A stretch of DNA of 35,625 nucleotides from an uncultured Thermoguttaceae bacterium (GCA_938042245.1 CALIRO010000084.1:1-35625), one strand, 5' to 3'. Shown: positions 15,709-24,735, counted from the stretch's first letter. Program-made: numbers and translations. Notes: generated from the sequence alone by a model not told the origin.

Positions 15709-17175
15709 TTAAGCAGGGGCTCTGGGAGGGGATTCCCATCGACTGGTCAGGCAGTAAGCGGCCAAGCCAGCCAGGGTAACCGGGATGGTCGAAGGCCACT
15801 GGAGCCAATCGGGCAGGTAGGTTTCTGCCAGCGGTTGCAAGAATATTTCCCAATCCATGGCATAGTGGAGCGTCCAGAAGGCGCTGCCGACTAGCATAGC
15901 GGCCGTAGCAGCCATCGGACCACCCCGTCGGCTCCATAGACCCAAACCCAGCGGCACAAATAGCCCTACTAAAGTCAGTTCATACGCATCTTCTAACAGG
16001 TTATACATGGTTTCCCCTGCAAAGGCTACCCCCAACGACGCTGCCGCTACCACTACCACGGCCACCTCATTGACGAAAAGTCCAGGCAGCCGAGGCGCAA
16101 GCCGAAGCACAATGTTCTGCGCCAGCACCGTAGCCGGTGACAAAATCGCGCTATCTATCGTGGAAAGCACCGCCGACAATAAGGCCAAGAGGAATATCAC
16201 CGCTACAACCGGATGGAGAAAAAGATGGGCCAAAGCGGGCAACACACTCCGCCGAAAATCTTCGGGAAAAGTAATCTTGGCTACCAGCCCCAGTAAGATC
16301 GGCAACATACCCAGGATCAGATACAACACGCCTGCGAAGACACAGGCAGATTGGGCCACTCGTTCGGACTTGGAGGAAAAGATGCGTTGCATGAGGTCTT
16401 GGCCTGGAATATTGCCCAAGGCGCCGATCAAGAAGGCGGTCAGCCAAACGTAAAAGCCCTGGAGAGAACTAATGTCTATCGGCAGGCGGGCTTCTGGCGG
16501 TAACTGGTCAAACACTTGGTGCCAACCGGCCCAGCAGTCGCCTTGCCCCAATTGCCAAAGGGCCTGGACAGCCAAAAACACTAATCCTACCATCACCAAA
16601 CTCATTTGCACCGCGTCGGTTAGCGTATCCGCCCACATGCCACCTAGCAAGGTATAGCCGGTACCTACAATCGCTGTCAGCACAATTCCCCAACCCATGG
16701 GAATGCCGAAATACAGATGTAACATACCAGCCAACCCGACAAACTGTGCAGCCACCCAACCGAAGTAACTCGGTACCATGACACAAGCGGAAATGAATTC
16801 GGGCGTCTTTCCGAACCGCCGGCGGAAAAAGTCGCTGAGGGTAAGCAATTTCATTTTCCACAAGGGGCGTGCAAAAAACAGCCCCGCCAGGATCAAACAC
16901 ACCCCCGCCCCAAGCGGATCCAGCGCAGCCCGATGCATCCCCTGTTTGGCCACCTCATCTGCAGCGGCAAGCATCGTCCCAGCGCCAAACCAGGTGGCCA
17001 ACAGCGTAGCCCAGGCCAACGAGAAGGGTAACCGCCGGCCTGCCACCACATAGTCTTCGGCTGTGTGAATCCGGCCCCGTATCCAAATGCTCATCCCATA
17101 GATCGCCGCCAAATACACAAGAATCGCTCCCCCCAAAAGCCATTTCATCTCCAACGAAACCGCAGTACTATCCAT
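15709..17175 (-). CDS. Sodium:solute symporter family transporter (SSF/SLC5)
   Basis: 488 residues with about 13 hydrophobic segments. The N-terminal region holds the family pattern TAEDYVVAGRRLPFSLAWATLLATWFGAGTMLAAADE, in which the unwound first core helix binds Na+ and substrate. Later motifs are TLSDFFRRRFGK, GGMWADTLTDAVQMSLVMVGL (the SSF signature region), PGQDLMQRIFSSKSE and LLSAVLSTIDSAILSPATVL (second Na+ site region, Ser/Thr-rich). It is an inner-membrane Na+-driven importer; the substrate (sugar, carboxylate or other) cannot be inferred. An alternative Met at residue 10 (MKWLLGG) is possible. It is transcribed away from the small membrane protein gene at 17470, with 294 bases between them. 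Confidence 0.93.
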   Translation of the reverse strand: MDSTAVSLEMKWLLGGAILVYLAAIYGMSIWIRGRIHTAEDYVVAGRRLPFSLAWATLLATWFGAGTMLAAADEVAKQGMHRAALDPLGAGVCLILAGLFFARPLWKMKLLTLSDFFRRRFGKTPEFISACVMVPSYFGWVAAQFVGLAGMLHLYFGIPMGWGIVLTAIVGTGYTLLGGMWADTLTDAVQMSLVMVGLVFLAVQALWQLGQGDCWAGWHQVFDQLPPEARLPIDISSLQGFYVWLTAFLIGALGNIPGQDLMQRIFSSKSERVAQSACVFAGVLYLILGMLPILLGLVAKITFPEDFRRSVLPALAHLFLHPVVAVIFLLALLSAVLSTIDSAILSPATVLAQNIVLRLAPRLPGLFVNEVAVVVVAAASLGVAFAGETMYNLLEDAYELTLVGLFVPLGLGLWSRRGGPMAATAAMLVGSAFWTLHYAMDWEIFLQPLAETYLPDWLQWPSTIPVTLAGLAAYCLTSRWESPPRAPA

Positions 17176-17469
17176 CCGCTGGTCCCTTGGACAGAAAAAG
17201 ATTCAAAAGGGGCTTTTTACCTGAAAACCTCAACACTCCACCAACACCACTGGTGTTCGGCCCAATGGAGTCCTCCCCTGACGCTCCAAATACAGGGGCC
17301 TGGCCGATATTGGCTTTTCTCGTTGGGAAACTATAATGAAACAAATAAGAACTCAACCTAACAAGGGTTCTGAGCCTGTCAGGTCCGAATTTTTAGGATG
17401 TTTGATATTATCATAATTAGTTGGTGCGGGAATGCGAATGGCTTTCGTTTGGAGAAGGAGAGTTGCCCG
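17176..17469. other. Divergent intergenic region
   Basis: This AT-richer stretch between the symporter and the small membrane protein must contain promoters for both. I find no box pair good enough to call. GGAGAAGGAG at its right end is the ribosome binding site for the gene at 17470. Confidence 0.3.
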
Positions 17470-17712
17470 ATGCAACGTTTCTGGTCTCACGCTCGCCAGT
17501 GGATGGCGCCGGTTCTTGGGGGGGCTGCTTGGCTAGTTATTCAAAGTTGGAGCTGGGCGCAAGGCCCAGCCCCGAGCGAAGACGGCGGCGGAAGGAATCT
17601 CTATCTGGCTTCCTATTTTATCGTGCTGTTGGGGATTTTCCTGGGGTTAGTAGTGGTCTGTAACCCCTCCCGGCGCCGGGATCGGCCCAAACCAGAATCC
17701 TACGGCGATTAA
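17470..17712 (+). CDS. Small membrane protein with signal-like segment and one transmembrane helix
   Basis: 80 residues from ATG 17470, with GGAGAAGGAGAG upstream; an upstream Met at 17398 lacks such a site. An N-terminal hydrophobic segment (APVLGGAAWLVIQSWSWAQG) looks like a signal peptide. After a short acidic/Gly-rich loop comes a strong transmembrane helix, NLYLASYFIVLLGIFLGLVVV, then CNPSRRRDRPKPESYGD, a basic cytoplasmic tail. The most likely topology is a periplasmic N-terminus after cleavage and a cytoplasmic C-terminus. Function is unknown. Short proteins of this layout are common in planctomycetes, often near transporters or secretion genes. The following EamA-type gene is in the same direction about 220-275 bases later. 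Confidence 0.75.
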   Translation: MQRFWSHARQWMAPVLGGAAWLVIQSWSWAQGPAPSEDGGGRNLYLASYFIVLLGIFLGLVVVCNPSRRRDRPKPESYGD

Positions 17713-17987
17713 CTCTCCTCTGCCGAAATCAGAACGTTTCGGAATAAGAAAGCCTTTGGGTTGGGAGTCTACGCCTCCGTTGGGGTTCCCCGCCCCTACT
17801 AGGCCCCCTAGGCGGACTCTGGGTGTTCTGTATCCTCTCGGACAAAGGGCATGAGGGCCCATTTCCTTCGGAATCCCCAAAAGGCCCCCAAAAAACCCCC
17901 TAGAGTTGCTATCCTTGCAATACCCCCGGTTTGAACCTTCGTACTTTTAGGAACCTCCCCACCAATACTTTTTTGCTTATCAATCCC

Positions 17988-19055
17988 ATGAAATTTCATC
18001 CCATTCATCCAAAAGGTCAATATCCGGAGCACCCATTATGTGAGCCGGGATCCCCTCGCATCAGCCTAGCCACCTTGGGGTCCTTATTATGTCTGTTTTC
18101 CGCCTTTGGTTATACGGCCACCAACATGTGTCTGCGTCAATTGGCGGCCCTAGGGACCGATCCGATGTGGGCCACAGCCATGAAGGAAACCGTGGCGGTA
18201 GTGTTATTAGGACCGTGGTTTTTGTTAGAAGTTTGCCGGGGCCGACGGTTTTTCCCCACGATGGGGTGGATGGGTGGGATCATGATGTCGGCTCTGATAG
18301 CCCAATTTGCGGGAAATATTTTCCAACAGTGGTCTTTTGGCGTGGTAGGGTTGGCCATTGCAGTACCGACCATTTTTTCCGTGTCTCTTACCGGAGGGGC
18401 GTTACTGGCTTGGCTATGGCTTGGGGAGGCGATGTCGGCTCGGACCCTTGGGGCTTTGGTGATGTTAATAGCGGCCATTGGCGTGTTAAGTTCTGGGGCT
18501 CTGGAGGCGGGCCATGTTCTGCCGGAGGTCCGTGGGGAGACAATGCTGATGGGAATCGGGGCGGCTTGTCTGGCCGGCGGCGCTTTCGCCCAGCTGGGTT
18601 TAATGTTACGGATGGCTTCTGTCAGCGGCATCCCCCCTCAAGGTGTAGTGCTTTTAGTTACCGGGGTGGGTGCAGGGCTCTTAGCCCCGATCAGTCTTTG
18701 GCGATTGGGGCCCACATTGTTGTTCCATACAACCCCCCAGCAGTGGGCCTACATGCTTGGCGCTGGGACCTGCAATCTCCTGGCGTTCCTGGCCATTACG
18801 ACTGGACTTCGCTGGACCAAACTCGTTCGTGCCAATCTCCTCAATGCCGCCCAGGTCGCCATGGGAGCAATAGCTGGCATTGTGGTCTTCGGGGAAGCAT
18901 GGAACGGAGCGATCGCTACAGGAGTGGCTCTGACCATCTTGGGATTGGCCCTAATGGGCTCCCCAACACGGAAAGCCCACCCCCGAGCCGAATCGCAAAA
19001 AGTCTCTCTCCCTTTACCCGGAGCTGAGCGGAGTGCTCATAGCCCCGCTGATTGA
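17988..19055 (+). CDS. EamA/DMT-family transporter
   Basis: 355 residues from ATG 17988; the frame is open from a TTG at 17931. Neither start has a good ribosome binding site, and the first transmembrane helix begins only at ISLATLGSLLCLFSAFGYT, so the true start may be slightly later. Ten hydrophobic helices in two repeats match the drug/metabolite transporter superfamily. The first repeat has NMCLRQLAALGTDPMWATAMKE and the second ends WNGAIATGVALTILGLALMG. The EamA hallmarks are the helix pair IAVPTIFSVSLTGGALLAWLWLGE (helix 4-5 region) and RANLLNAAQVAMGAIAGIVVFGE in the second copy. It is an inner-membrane exporter or exchanger of small metabolites; the substrate is unknown. The 25-residue C-terminal tail is hydrophilic. 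Confidence 0.85.
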   Translation: MKFHPIHPKGQYPEHPLCEPGSPRISLATLGSLLCLFSAFGYTATNMCLRQLAALGTDPMWATAMKETVAVVLLGPWFLLEVCRGRRFFPTMGWMGGIMMSALIAQFAGNIFQQWSFGVVGLAIAVPTIFSVSLTGGALLAWLWLGEAMSARTLGALVMLIAAIGVLSSGALEAGHVLPEVRGETMLMGIGAACLAGGAFAQLGLMLRMASVSGIPPQGVVLLVTGVGAGLLAPISLWRLGPTLLFHTTPQQWAYMLGAGTCNLLAFLAITTGLRWTKLVRANLLNAAQVAMGAIAGIVVFGEAWNGAIATGVALTILGLALMGSPTRKAHPRAESQKVSLPLPGAERSAHSPAD

Positions 19056-19266
19056 GGAAAAACTGGGAAAAATGAATCGAATAGATAAACTTTCTGGTCA
19101 TGTAAGAACTCCCGCACGGGTACCTCTCCTTTGGAAAGACCTCCCACGAGATTGCTGCCTCCGAAGGAGGAAGGAAAACTCTTTTCTTGGCCTGAAATGG
19201 CTGGAGAGAGGATAAGGGAGGAAAGAAAATGGATCGTAACACTTCAGCCAATGGTGTACCAAAGCA

Positions 19267-19284
19267 TTCCTGCGAAAGCAGGAA
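19267..19284. repeat. Short hairpin repeat, TTCCTGC-GAAA-GCAGGAA
   Basis: A perfect seven-pair stem with a GAAA tetraloop. It looks like the ATTCCCGC...GCGGGAAT palindromes scattered in many bacterial genomes; related pieces occur at about 23375-23392 and 23431-23445. No T-run follows, so termination is not implied. Confidence 0.5.
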
Positions 19285-19539
19285 GTGTAGTTTTCTGTGC
19301 CAGGTTACGTGTTCTGGATTGCTGCTTCCGCGGCAATAACCCCCGCAGGCTTTCCTCGGCTGGAGCAGGCAGCTTCTTCATTCGGCTGAAGTGTTTCAAG
19401 GAATCTTTAGAGGTTCAAAATAGGCAAAATAGATAAATTAGGAAAAATAGGCGGCGCGTAAGCCATTCGAAAGCCTCTAATAGAGAAGATAGAAGAGTAC
19501 TACCGGTCTGAAATTAAGAAGAAAATCTCAGACCTACAA

Positions 19540-19568
19540 TTGTCGGGGATTTTGCCAGAGATTATACT
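19540..19568 (+). promoter_or_regulatory. Candidate sigma-70 promoter of rpsA
   Basis: TTGTCG (19540-19545, four of six), a 17-base spacer and TATACT (19563-19568, five of six). Transcription would start near 19575, giving a leader of about 88 bases that contains the hairpin at 19594-19618. Confidence 0.55.
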
Positions 19569-19593
19569 AACAAAGTTATGCTGGACCTTGGGA

Positions 19594-19618
19594 GGCGCCG
19601 AATTCGGCCTTCGGCGTC
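19594..19618 (+). promoter_or_regulatory. Leader hairpin upstream of rpsA
   Basis: GGCGCCGAA (19594-19602) pairs with TTCGGCGTC (19610-19618), eight Watson-Crick pairs and one wobble, loop TTCGGCC. A T-run begins at 19630, 11 bases after the stem, too far for a normal intrinsic terminator. A structured leader with a weak ribosome binding site fits autogenous control of S1 seen in other bacteria; that link is inference. Confidence 0.45.
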
Positions 19619-19662
19619 GGGTCTAGGAGTTTTTTTGTTTTGTACGGGTTGTTTGGTTTCTT

Positions 19663-21486
19663 ATGGTCAACCGGAACCTGATTCGAGAATTGGATCCTAC
19701 TCAGGAGGAGTTGGAAAAGGAACTTCAAGAGGCCTTTTCAGGCACCCAGCCAGAAGAAATTGATTGGGGCAGCATGGACCTAAAGCCGAACGATATCGTC
19801 GAGGGACGGATCCTCCGGATTGAAGGTGATCAGGTGATCATGGATATCGGCTATAAAAGCGAAGGGGTGGTGCCGTTGAGCGATTGGGGGCCGGATGAGC
19901 CTCCCCCTCAACCGGGTCAGGTTCTGCGGGTGTTGGTCGAAGATATCGAAGAGTTGTACTTCCCCTGGCTTGATGTCGGCACCGGCATGATCCTGTTGTC
20001 GAAGCGGAAGGCTGAAAAAATCGACAATTGGCGGAAGGTGATGGACTCGGTGCATGAGGGCGATGTAGTGACCGGACTGGTGACCCGAAAGATTAAAGGT
20101 GGGCTTTTAGTGGATATTGGCGTAAATGTCTTTTTGCCAGCCAGTCAGGTGGATATCCGTCGGCCAGCGGATATAGGAGATTTTATTGGCCGATATGTCC
20201 AGTGCGAGGTCCTTAAGATTGACGAAGCCCGCCGCAATATTGTGGTGAGCCGACGGGCCTTGATCGAAAAAGAACGGATTGACAAAAAACAACAACTACT
20301 CAGTGAACTTCAAGTGGGCCAACGGCGTAAAGGGATTGTTAAAAATATCGCCGACTTCGGCGCCTTTGTGGATCTAGGTGGCATCGACGGCCTGTTACAC
20401 ATTACCGACATGAGCTGGGGGAGGGTCAACCACCCTTCCGAAATCGTTACCTTAGAGCAAGAGATCGAAGTGGTGGTGCTGCAAATCGACCGGGAGAAAG
20501 AAAAAATTGCCCTGGGGTTGAAGCAGAAACAGCCCAGTCCTTGGGAAAATATCGAACAGCGCTATCCGGTCGGAAGTCAGCATAAAGGCGAAGTGGTCAG
20601 TATGACTCCCTACGGAGTCTTTGTCAAACTCGAAGAAGGCATCGAGGGTCTGGTTCATATCAGCGAAATGTCGTGGACCAAACGGATCAATCATCCCAGT
20701 GAACTGGTCCAAGTAGGCGATATGATCGATGTGGTTATCCTGGGGATTAATAAAGAAAAACAGGAAATCTCCTTGGGCATGAAACAGGCGCAGGAAAATC
20801 CCTGGGATCATGTGGCCGAGCGGTATCCGCCGGGCAGTATCGTCAAAGGGATTGTGCGGAACCTGACCAACTACGGTGCTTTCGTCGAGTTGGAAGAAGG
20901 GGTGGATGGGCTATTGCATATTACGGATATGTCCTGGACCCGCAAGATTACCCATCCGAACGAACTGCTTCATCGAGGGCAGGAAATTACCTGCCGGGTG
21001 CTTGCGGTGGACCAAGAACGGCGACGCATTGCCCTGGGCCTGAAACAACTGACCGAAGACCCTTGGGTTCGGGAAATTCCAGAAAAATACCAGCCCGGCC
21101 AAATCGTTACCGGCACGGTTACCAAAATTACTAATTTCGGCGTCTTTGTAAGTCTAGAGGACGGGTTGGAAGGGCTTTTACATATCTCGGAATTGGCGGA
21201 TCATAAAGTCGATGATCCCGAAGAAATCGTCAAGGTCGGCGACAAGATCGAGGTAAAAATTCTTCGCGTGGATCCGGAGGATCGCAAAATCGGGCTATCC
21301 CGAAAACGGGTCGAATGGGCCCAGGAGGAACAGGGAGAAGCCGAGGCTGCTGAACCGGAACGCCACCCCCCCTCGAAGGCCCCCTCCCCTCGAGAACTCA
21401 AAGGCGGCGTGGGAAGCAGTTCCGGCCCCCTGATTCAACCGATCCAGCCCGCACCAGCCGAACCACCGGAATCACCCGCCCAGTAA
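19663..21486 (+). CDS. rpsA: 30S ribosomal protein S1
   Basis: 607 residues with six S1 (OB-fold) domains at roughly 43-115, 132-198, 218-288, 305-375, 392-462 and 479-549. Domains 3-6 share the repeated core D/NFGAFV-L-G--GLLHI-DMSW and HP-E, while the first two are divergent, as in proteobacterial S1. S1 binds the mRNA leader and helps docking and unfolding on the 30S subunit. The first 40 residues are acidic and helical (30S-binding region). The last 55 are a Pro/Glu/Ser-rich disordered tail. The ATG has no Shine-Dalgarno sequence (GTTTGGTTTCTT before it), which is typical of rpsA. The gene is monocistronic with its own promoter candidate. Confidence 0.96.
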   Translation: MVNRNLIRELDPTQEELEKELQEAFSGTQPEEIDWGSMDLKPNDIVEGRILRIEGDQVIMDIGYKSEGVVPLSDWGPDEPPPQPGQVLRVLVEDIEELYFPWLDVGTGMILLSKRKAEKIDNWRKVMDSVHEGDVVTGLVTRKIKGGLLVDIGVNVFLPASQVDIRRPADIGDFIGRYVQCEVLKIDEARRNIVVSRRALIEKERIDKKQQLLSELQVGQRRKGIVKNIADFGAFVDLGGIDGLLHITDMSWGRVNHPSEIVTLEQEIEVVVLQIDREKEKIALGLKQKQPSPWENIEQRYPVGSQHKGEVVSMTPYGVFVKLEEGIEGLVHISEMSWTKRINHPSELVQVGDMIDVVILGINKEKQEISLGMKQAQENPWDHVAERYPPGSIVKGIVRNLTNYGAFVELEEGVDGLLHITDMSWTRKITHPNELLHRGQEITCRVLAVDQERRRIALGLKQLTEDPWVREIPEKYQPGQIVTGTVTKITNFGVFVSLEDGLEGLLHISELADHKVDDPEEIVKVGDKIEVKILRVDPEDRKIGLSRKRVEWAQEEQGEAEAAEPERHPPSKAPSPRELKGGVGSSSGPLIQPIQPAPAEPPESPAQ

Positions 21487-22294
21487 GGCAGGAGCTACTT
21501 CCTTTCCTGTCTGCTTGGGGCTTTCCCCGCTTCGCCATGAAGGGTCTAGGTTGGCTATGGTTGTTTAACAAGGCGCTGGTTGGTTAGGGATGGCGGCTCT
21601 GGATTTCTGAGCTTGACATTGGGGTGGCCGTCGGATTACCCTAGAGGAACGCCTTCGCAACCTAGGCAGAGTAACTGAGGAGCCAAGGGGGCTTGTTCCT
21701 CGCATCCCTGTGGAGCACAGTTCGGGTTTGCCGCCGCTGATCTTCGTTCGCTTCGTCTGGCTCTTCCAGCCACTCGCCTCAGGGTGGAGCAAAGTCCGGC
21801 TTTCTACCCTGGCGCCACCTCAGGCGGCCCGGCCTCTTCTATTGCGCTGGCATCCCTATAAAGCCCACTCAGGTTCTCCAACAGGATTCTGTACTGGTTG
21901 AGGTGAAAGCCCTCTTTTCCTTCCCATCTTTTTGGCCCCTTTTGAGGCTCGGATTCTCCGGGCGGATCGGAAGAGTTGGATTTTGTCAAAAGCATCGATT
22001 GTACCGGCTTGGGGAGTAAGAGGCCTTAGAGATATCCTGTCTTAAAAGCCAGAGATTCTAAAAAGAAGGATTTTGTGGGAAACAGTTGGGCAAACCGAAG
22101 TTAACTCTTGGGAAAAGCCCGTTGTTGGGGGCGTCTATTCGGTATCCTCTATACGCTGGGTACATTCACCCTAAAAAGTTGCCCATCAGCTTCTGTGGAG
22201 AATTCCAGCGGTGTGGGTCGATAGTTTGCACTGGAAAGAGGCACACGGAGGCTAAGGAAGAGACCCTTGGATCATCTTCTGACGCAGACGGACT
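21487..22294. other. Intergenic region between rpsA and the sigma factor gene
   Basis: About 800 bases with no convincing gene on either strand; the short open frames here lack ribosome binding sites and family features. A hairpin GGCAGGA/TCCTGTC directly follows the rpsA stop (21487-21511) and could protect the mRNA end. A TTGACA occurs at about 21613 without a good -10. The promoter of the sigma factor gene should lie here, but I cannot place it. Confidence 0.4.
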
Positions 22295-23134
22295 ATGGGC
22301 AAAACCAAATCGCGACGTGGCTCCGCAGGGGCGGTCCAATCTCCGTTGGAAACCTACCTGCGCGAAATCAACGAAACACCGCTTTTGACGCCGGAAGAGG
22401 AACAAGAGCTGGCTTTGGCCATCGCTCAGGGCGATCCGGTCGCCCGGGACCGGATGGTCCGAGCCAATCTTCGTTTGGTGGTCAATATTGCTCGCAGTTA
22501 TACCGGCAAAGGACTGACCCTACAAGATTTAATCGAAGAAGGCAATTTGGGGCTTTTGCGGGCGGTCGAAGGCTTTGACCCAGCCATGGGCACCCGCTTT
22601 TCCACCTACGCCAGCTATTGGATCAAGCAGTCGATTAAACGGGCGCTGATCAATTGTGCCAAAACGATCCGTATTCCCGCCTATATGGTGGAGTTACTGT
22701 CCAAGTGGCGGCGGGCCAGCACCCGCTTGGCCGAGGAACTCGGCCGCACCCCCACCCCCGAAGAAGTCGCCCGGGTGCTCGGTCTGCCCCGAAAGAAATT
22801 GGCCATCATCAAAAAGGCAATTAAAATCTATAACCTCACGCCGCAGACCGATCAGGCCGACAACGGTTGGTCGCTCGGCGAAATCCTCATGGACGAGGAT
22901 ACCAGCACCCCAGAGGAAGACCTCGTTAAACAAGACAATCTTCTCCATATTATGGAACAACTTAACAAAATGGATCCCCGGGAAGCCACGGTACTACGGA
23001 TGCGGTTCGGGCTGGACGACAATCAACCCAAAACCCTGAAAGAAATCGGCGAAGCCTTGGGACTGACGCGCGAACGAGTCCGACAAATTGAAACCGAAGC
23101 CCTCCAACGCCTGGCCGAAAGCCTGAATAAATAA
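22295..23134 (+). CDS. RNA polymerase sigma factor, RpoD/SigA family (short form)
   Basis: 279 residues. Region 1.2 is SPLETYLREINETPLLTPEEE. Region 2 contains VRANLRLVVNIARSYTGKGL, QDLIEEGNLGLLRAVEGFDP and the -10 recognition helix TRFSTYASYWIKQSIKRAL. Region 3 starts at IRIPAYMVELLSKWRRA. Region 4.2 is TLKEIGEALGLTRERVRQIE, the helix-turn-helix for the -35 box. Region 1.1 and the non-conserved insert of primary sigma factors are absent, so it could be the primary factor in a reduced form or a group 2 alternative. The start is fixed: an in-frame TGA lies just upstream and ATG 22295 is the first start codon. It has no Shine-Dalgarno sequence, and the long leader suggests regulation in the 5' region. 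Confidence 0.93.
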   Translation: MGKTKSRRGSAGAVQSPLETYLREINETPLLTPEEEQELALAIAQGDPVARDRMVRANLRLVVNIARSYTGKGLTLQDLIEEGNLGLLRAVEGFDPAMGTRFSTYASYWIKQSIKRALINCAKTIRIPAYMVELLSKWRRASTRLAEELGRTPTPEEVARVLGLPRKKLAIIKKAIKIYNLTPQTDQADNGWSLGEILMDEDTSTPEEDLVKQDNLLHIMEQLNKMDPREATVLRMRFGLDDNQPKTLKEIGEALGLTRERVRQIETEALQRLAESLNK

Positions 23135-23494
23135 TCCATACCATTTCCTCCGTTGGCAGGGAGCTTACTTTCTTGTTCATAAGCAACGGCATTCGTACCC
23201 CTACCGCACCGGCGCCAGTCCAGAATAGGGAAGCGGTTTTTGCGGGATCGTCCAATGTTGCGGGAATGACAAGAGAGAGGCTCCATTCGGCGGAATTGTT
23301 CCCATACTGCTCCAGAACAGTTCCACCATGCAAAGACATCTCTCTGCTCTTCCGAGGAACCTAACCTTTTGGTATCCCCGGACAAGCGGGGATCCCAAAA
23401 TACTCCGCCAAAAAACCGGGATTCCCGCTTGCGAAAGGATGCAGGATTCCTCTCTGCATGAAAAGGGGCAGGGGTTAGGAATCCCCTAAGGGAA
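23135..23494. other. Intergenic region between convergent genes, with palindromic repeats
   Basis: 360 bases with no gene. It contains a GGGAATGAC fragment (23262-23270), the dispersed-repeat candidate at 23284-23320 and the stem ATCCCCG/CGGGGAT around 23375-23392. A partial ATTCCCGCTTGCGAAAGG unit lies at about 23431-23448, with AGGATGCAGGATTCC after it. It reads as a graveyard of small palindromic elements between the sigma factor gene and rsmA. Confidence 0.45.
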
Positions 23495-24403
23495 TTAAGC
23501 CTGGATCCGGCGGCGCACAGCCTCGGCCAATTGGAGGATCTGGTGAGGGCTGAGGGCTTCGGCTCGTTCTTGACCGGTAAGCCTCAGCTCTCTGAGCACC
23601 GCATCCATCTGGGGTTTGTCTAATTTTCCCTTGACGGCCCCAAGAAGTTCCGAACGCAAGAACTTCCGCCGATGTTGGAAAAGATCCCGCACAAACTGAT
23701 GGAAGAAATCTCGATCGGGGATTTGGGCCCGTTTGGCTTCATTAAGCCGAATCCGTAAAATGGCCGATGAAACCTTCGGCCGAGGCCAAAATACCTCCGG
23801 TGGCATGACCCGCAGCAGTTCCACATCACACTGCGTCTGCACCCAAATGCTCAAGGCTCCGTAGTCTTTGGTGCTGGGTTTTGCGGTGATCCGGTCGGCC
23901 AATTCTTTCTGAATCGTAATGGCCATCAGCTCCGGCGGCCGATCCAGCGCCAAGAGGTTCGATATGAGGGGCGTGGCGATCTGATAGGGTAGATTGGCTA
24001 CCAGTTTCCATCGTCGGTTAGGCTGTTGAGCCAGATGTTTTTCCACCTCGGTGAGCATCTGGGGGTTGAGTTGGTTTTTGCGGGCCAGGGCATCGGCGTG
24101 GAGCATGACTACATTAGACAATTGATATAAATGCTCACTTGCCAGCCGATATAGATCTTCATCGATCTCTACGGTTACCACCACGGCGGCTCGTTCGGCC
24201 AACATCGCCGTCAGGGAGCCGGTCCCCGTGCCAACCTCCAAGACCACATCTTCCGGCCCCAACTCGGCCGAATCCGCAATCAAACGCACCAAATTCAAGT
24301 CGATCAAAAAGTTCTGCCCCAGTTTTTTATGCAGATCAATCCCCGCCTCGGCAAACCGTTGTCGGAGAAACGAAAGCGTCTGATGCTGCTGGGAGTTGAT
24401 CAT
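23495..24403 (-). CDS. rsmA: 16S rRNA (adenine1518-N6/adenine1519-N6)-dimethyltransferase
   Basis: 302 residues, slightly longer than E. coli KsgA (273). It dimethylates two adjacent adenines in the 3' terminal hairpin of 16S rRNA, using S-adenosylmethionine, late in 30S assembly. KKLGQNFLIDLNLVRLIAD opens the fold. Motif I is VLEVGTGTGSLTAMLAE, the acidic motif is VTVEIDEDLYRL, and the catalytic motif is NLPYQIATPLI (N-L-P-Y). The C-terminal helical domain has FWPRPKVSSAILRI, a family signature, and FQHRRKFLRSEL. It is convergent with the sigma factor gene. GGGAG lies about 13 bases before the ATG. It is probably monocistronic. Confidence 0.96.
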   Translation of the reverse strand: MINSQQHQTLSFLRQRFAEAGIDLHKKLGQNFLIDLNLVRLIADSAELGPEDVVLEVGTGTGSLTAMLAERAAVVVTVEIDEDLYRLASEHLYQLSNVVMLHADALARKNQLNPQMLTEVEKHLAQQPNRRWKLVANLPYQIATPLISNLLALDRPPELMAITIQKELADRITAKPSTKDYGALSIWVQTQCDVELLRVMPPEVFWPRPKVSSAILRIRLNEAKRAQIPDRDFFHQFVRDLFQHRRKFLRSELLGAVKGKLDKPQMDAVLRELRLTGQERAEALSPHQILQLAEAVRRRIQA

Positions 24404-24543
24404 AGCAGTCCAGTTTCTCCCGGTTTACCACGTCAAAGTAGTAAAATAGGGTTTCCTGGAAGGGACGCCTTCCACGACTAAAAGTGTACTAAAATACACT
24501 AACCCCATGAACAACAGAAAGAGAAAAAGTATTTTCCCCCACC

Positions 24544-24632
24544 ATTGTGCTCTTAGGGATCTTTGTGTGAAATCTTTCTCTGCACAATGCTGGTGCAAGG
24601 GATTTCCCACCAAGAGCACCAAGAACACGAAG
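24544..24632. repeat. Large imperfect inverted repeat
   Basis: The left arm 24547-24574 and the right arm starting at 24601 are complementary at 22 of 28 positions. The consensus resembles GATTTCCCACCAAGAGCACCAAGAACAC, the low-complexity CACCAAG/CACGAAG wording seen in intergenic repeats of some environmental bacteria. Nested inside are ATTGTGC (24544-24550) and GCACAAT (24582-24588). It lies in the 332-base gap between rsmA and the SPFH gene, which otherwise holds no gene. Confidence 0.55.
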
Positions 24633-24735
24633 GATTTTCCCTCTCGTTGGGATCTGAACGTTGTCGGTATGAAACCTCCTGTACATGAGTCGGGATGGAA
24701 TGGTTCTGGGATGGCGAAGGAAGGATGGGTTTGGA

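Larger units (their letters stand above)
19056..19662. other. Intergenic region upstream of rpsA
   Basis: About 600 bases without a convincing gene. It contains a GNRA-capped hairpin (19267-19284), an inverted repeat GGTCTGA/TCAGACC (19505-19511/19528-19534), a promoter candidate (19540-19568) and a leader hairpin (19594-19618). The stretch 19395-19470 is purine-rich and featureless. Confidence 0.45.

Noticed and set aside
18089..19027. A 312-codon alternative frame on the plus strand within the EamA transporter gene
   Set aside because: The other frame gives ten clean transmembrane helices in two EamA repeats. This one gives Arg/Gly/Trp-rich sequence with no domain.
21613..21642. TTGACA as a promoter of the sigma factor gene
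   Set aside because: The hexamer at the correct distance (TTACCC) is a poor -10 box and the site is about 650 bases from the gene.
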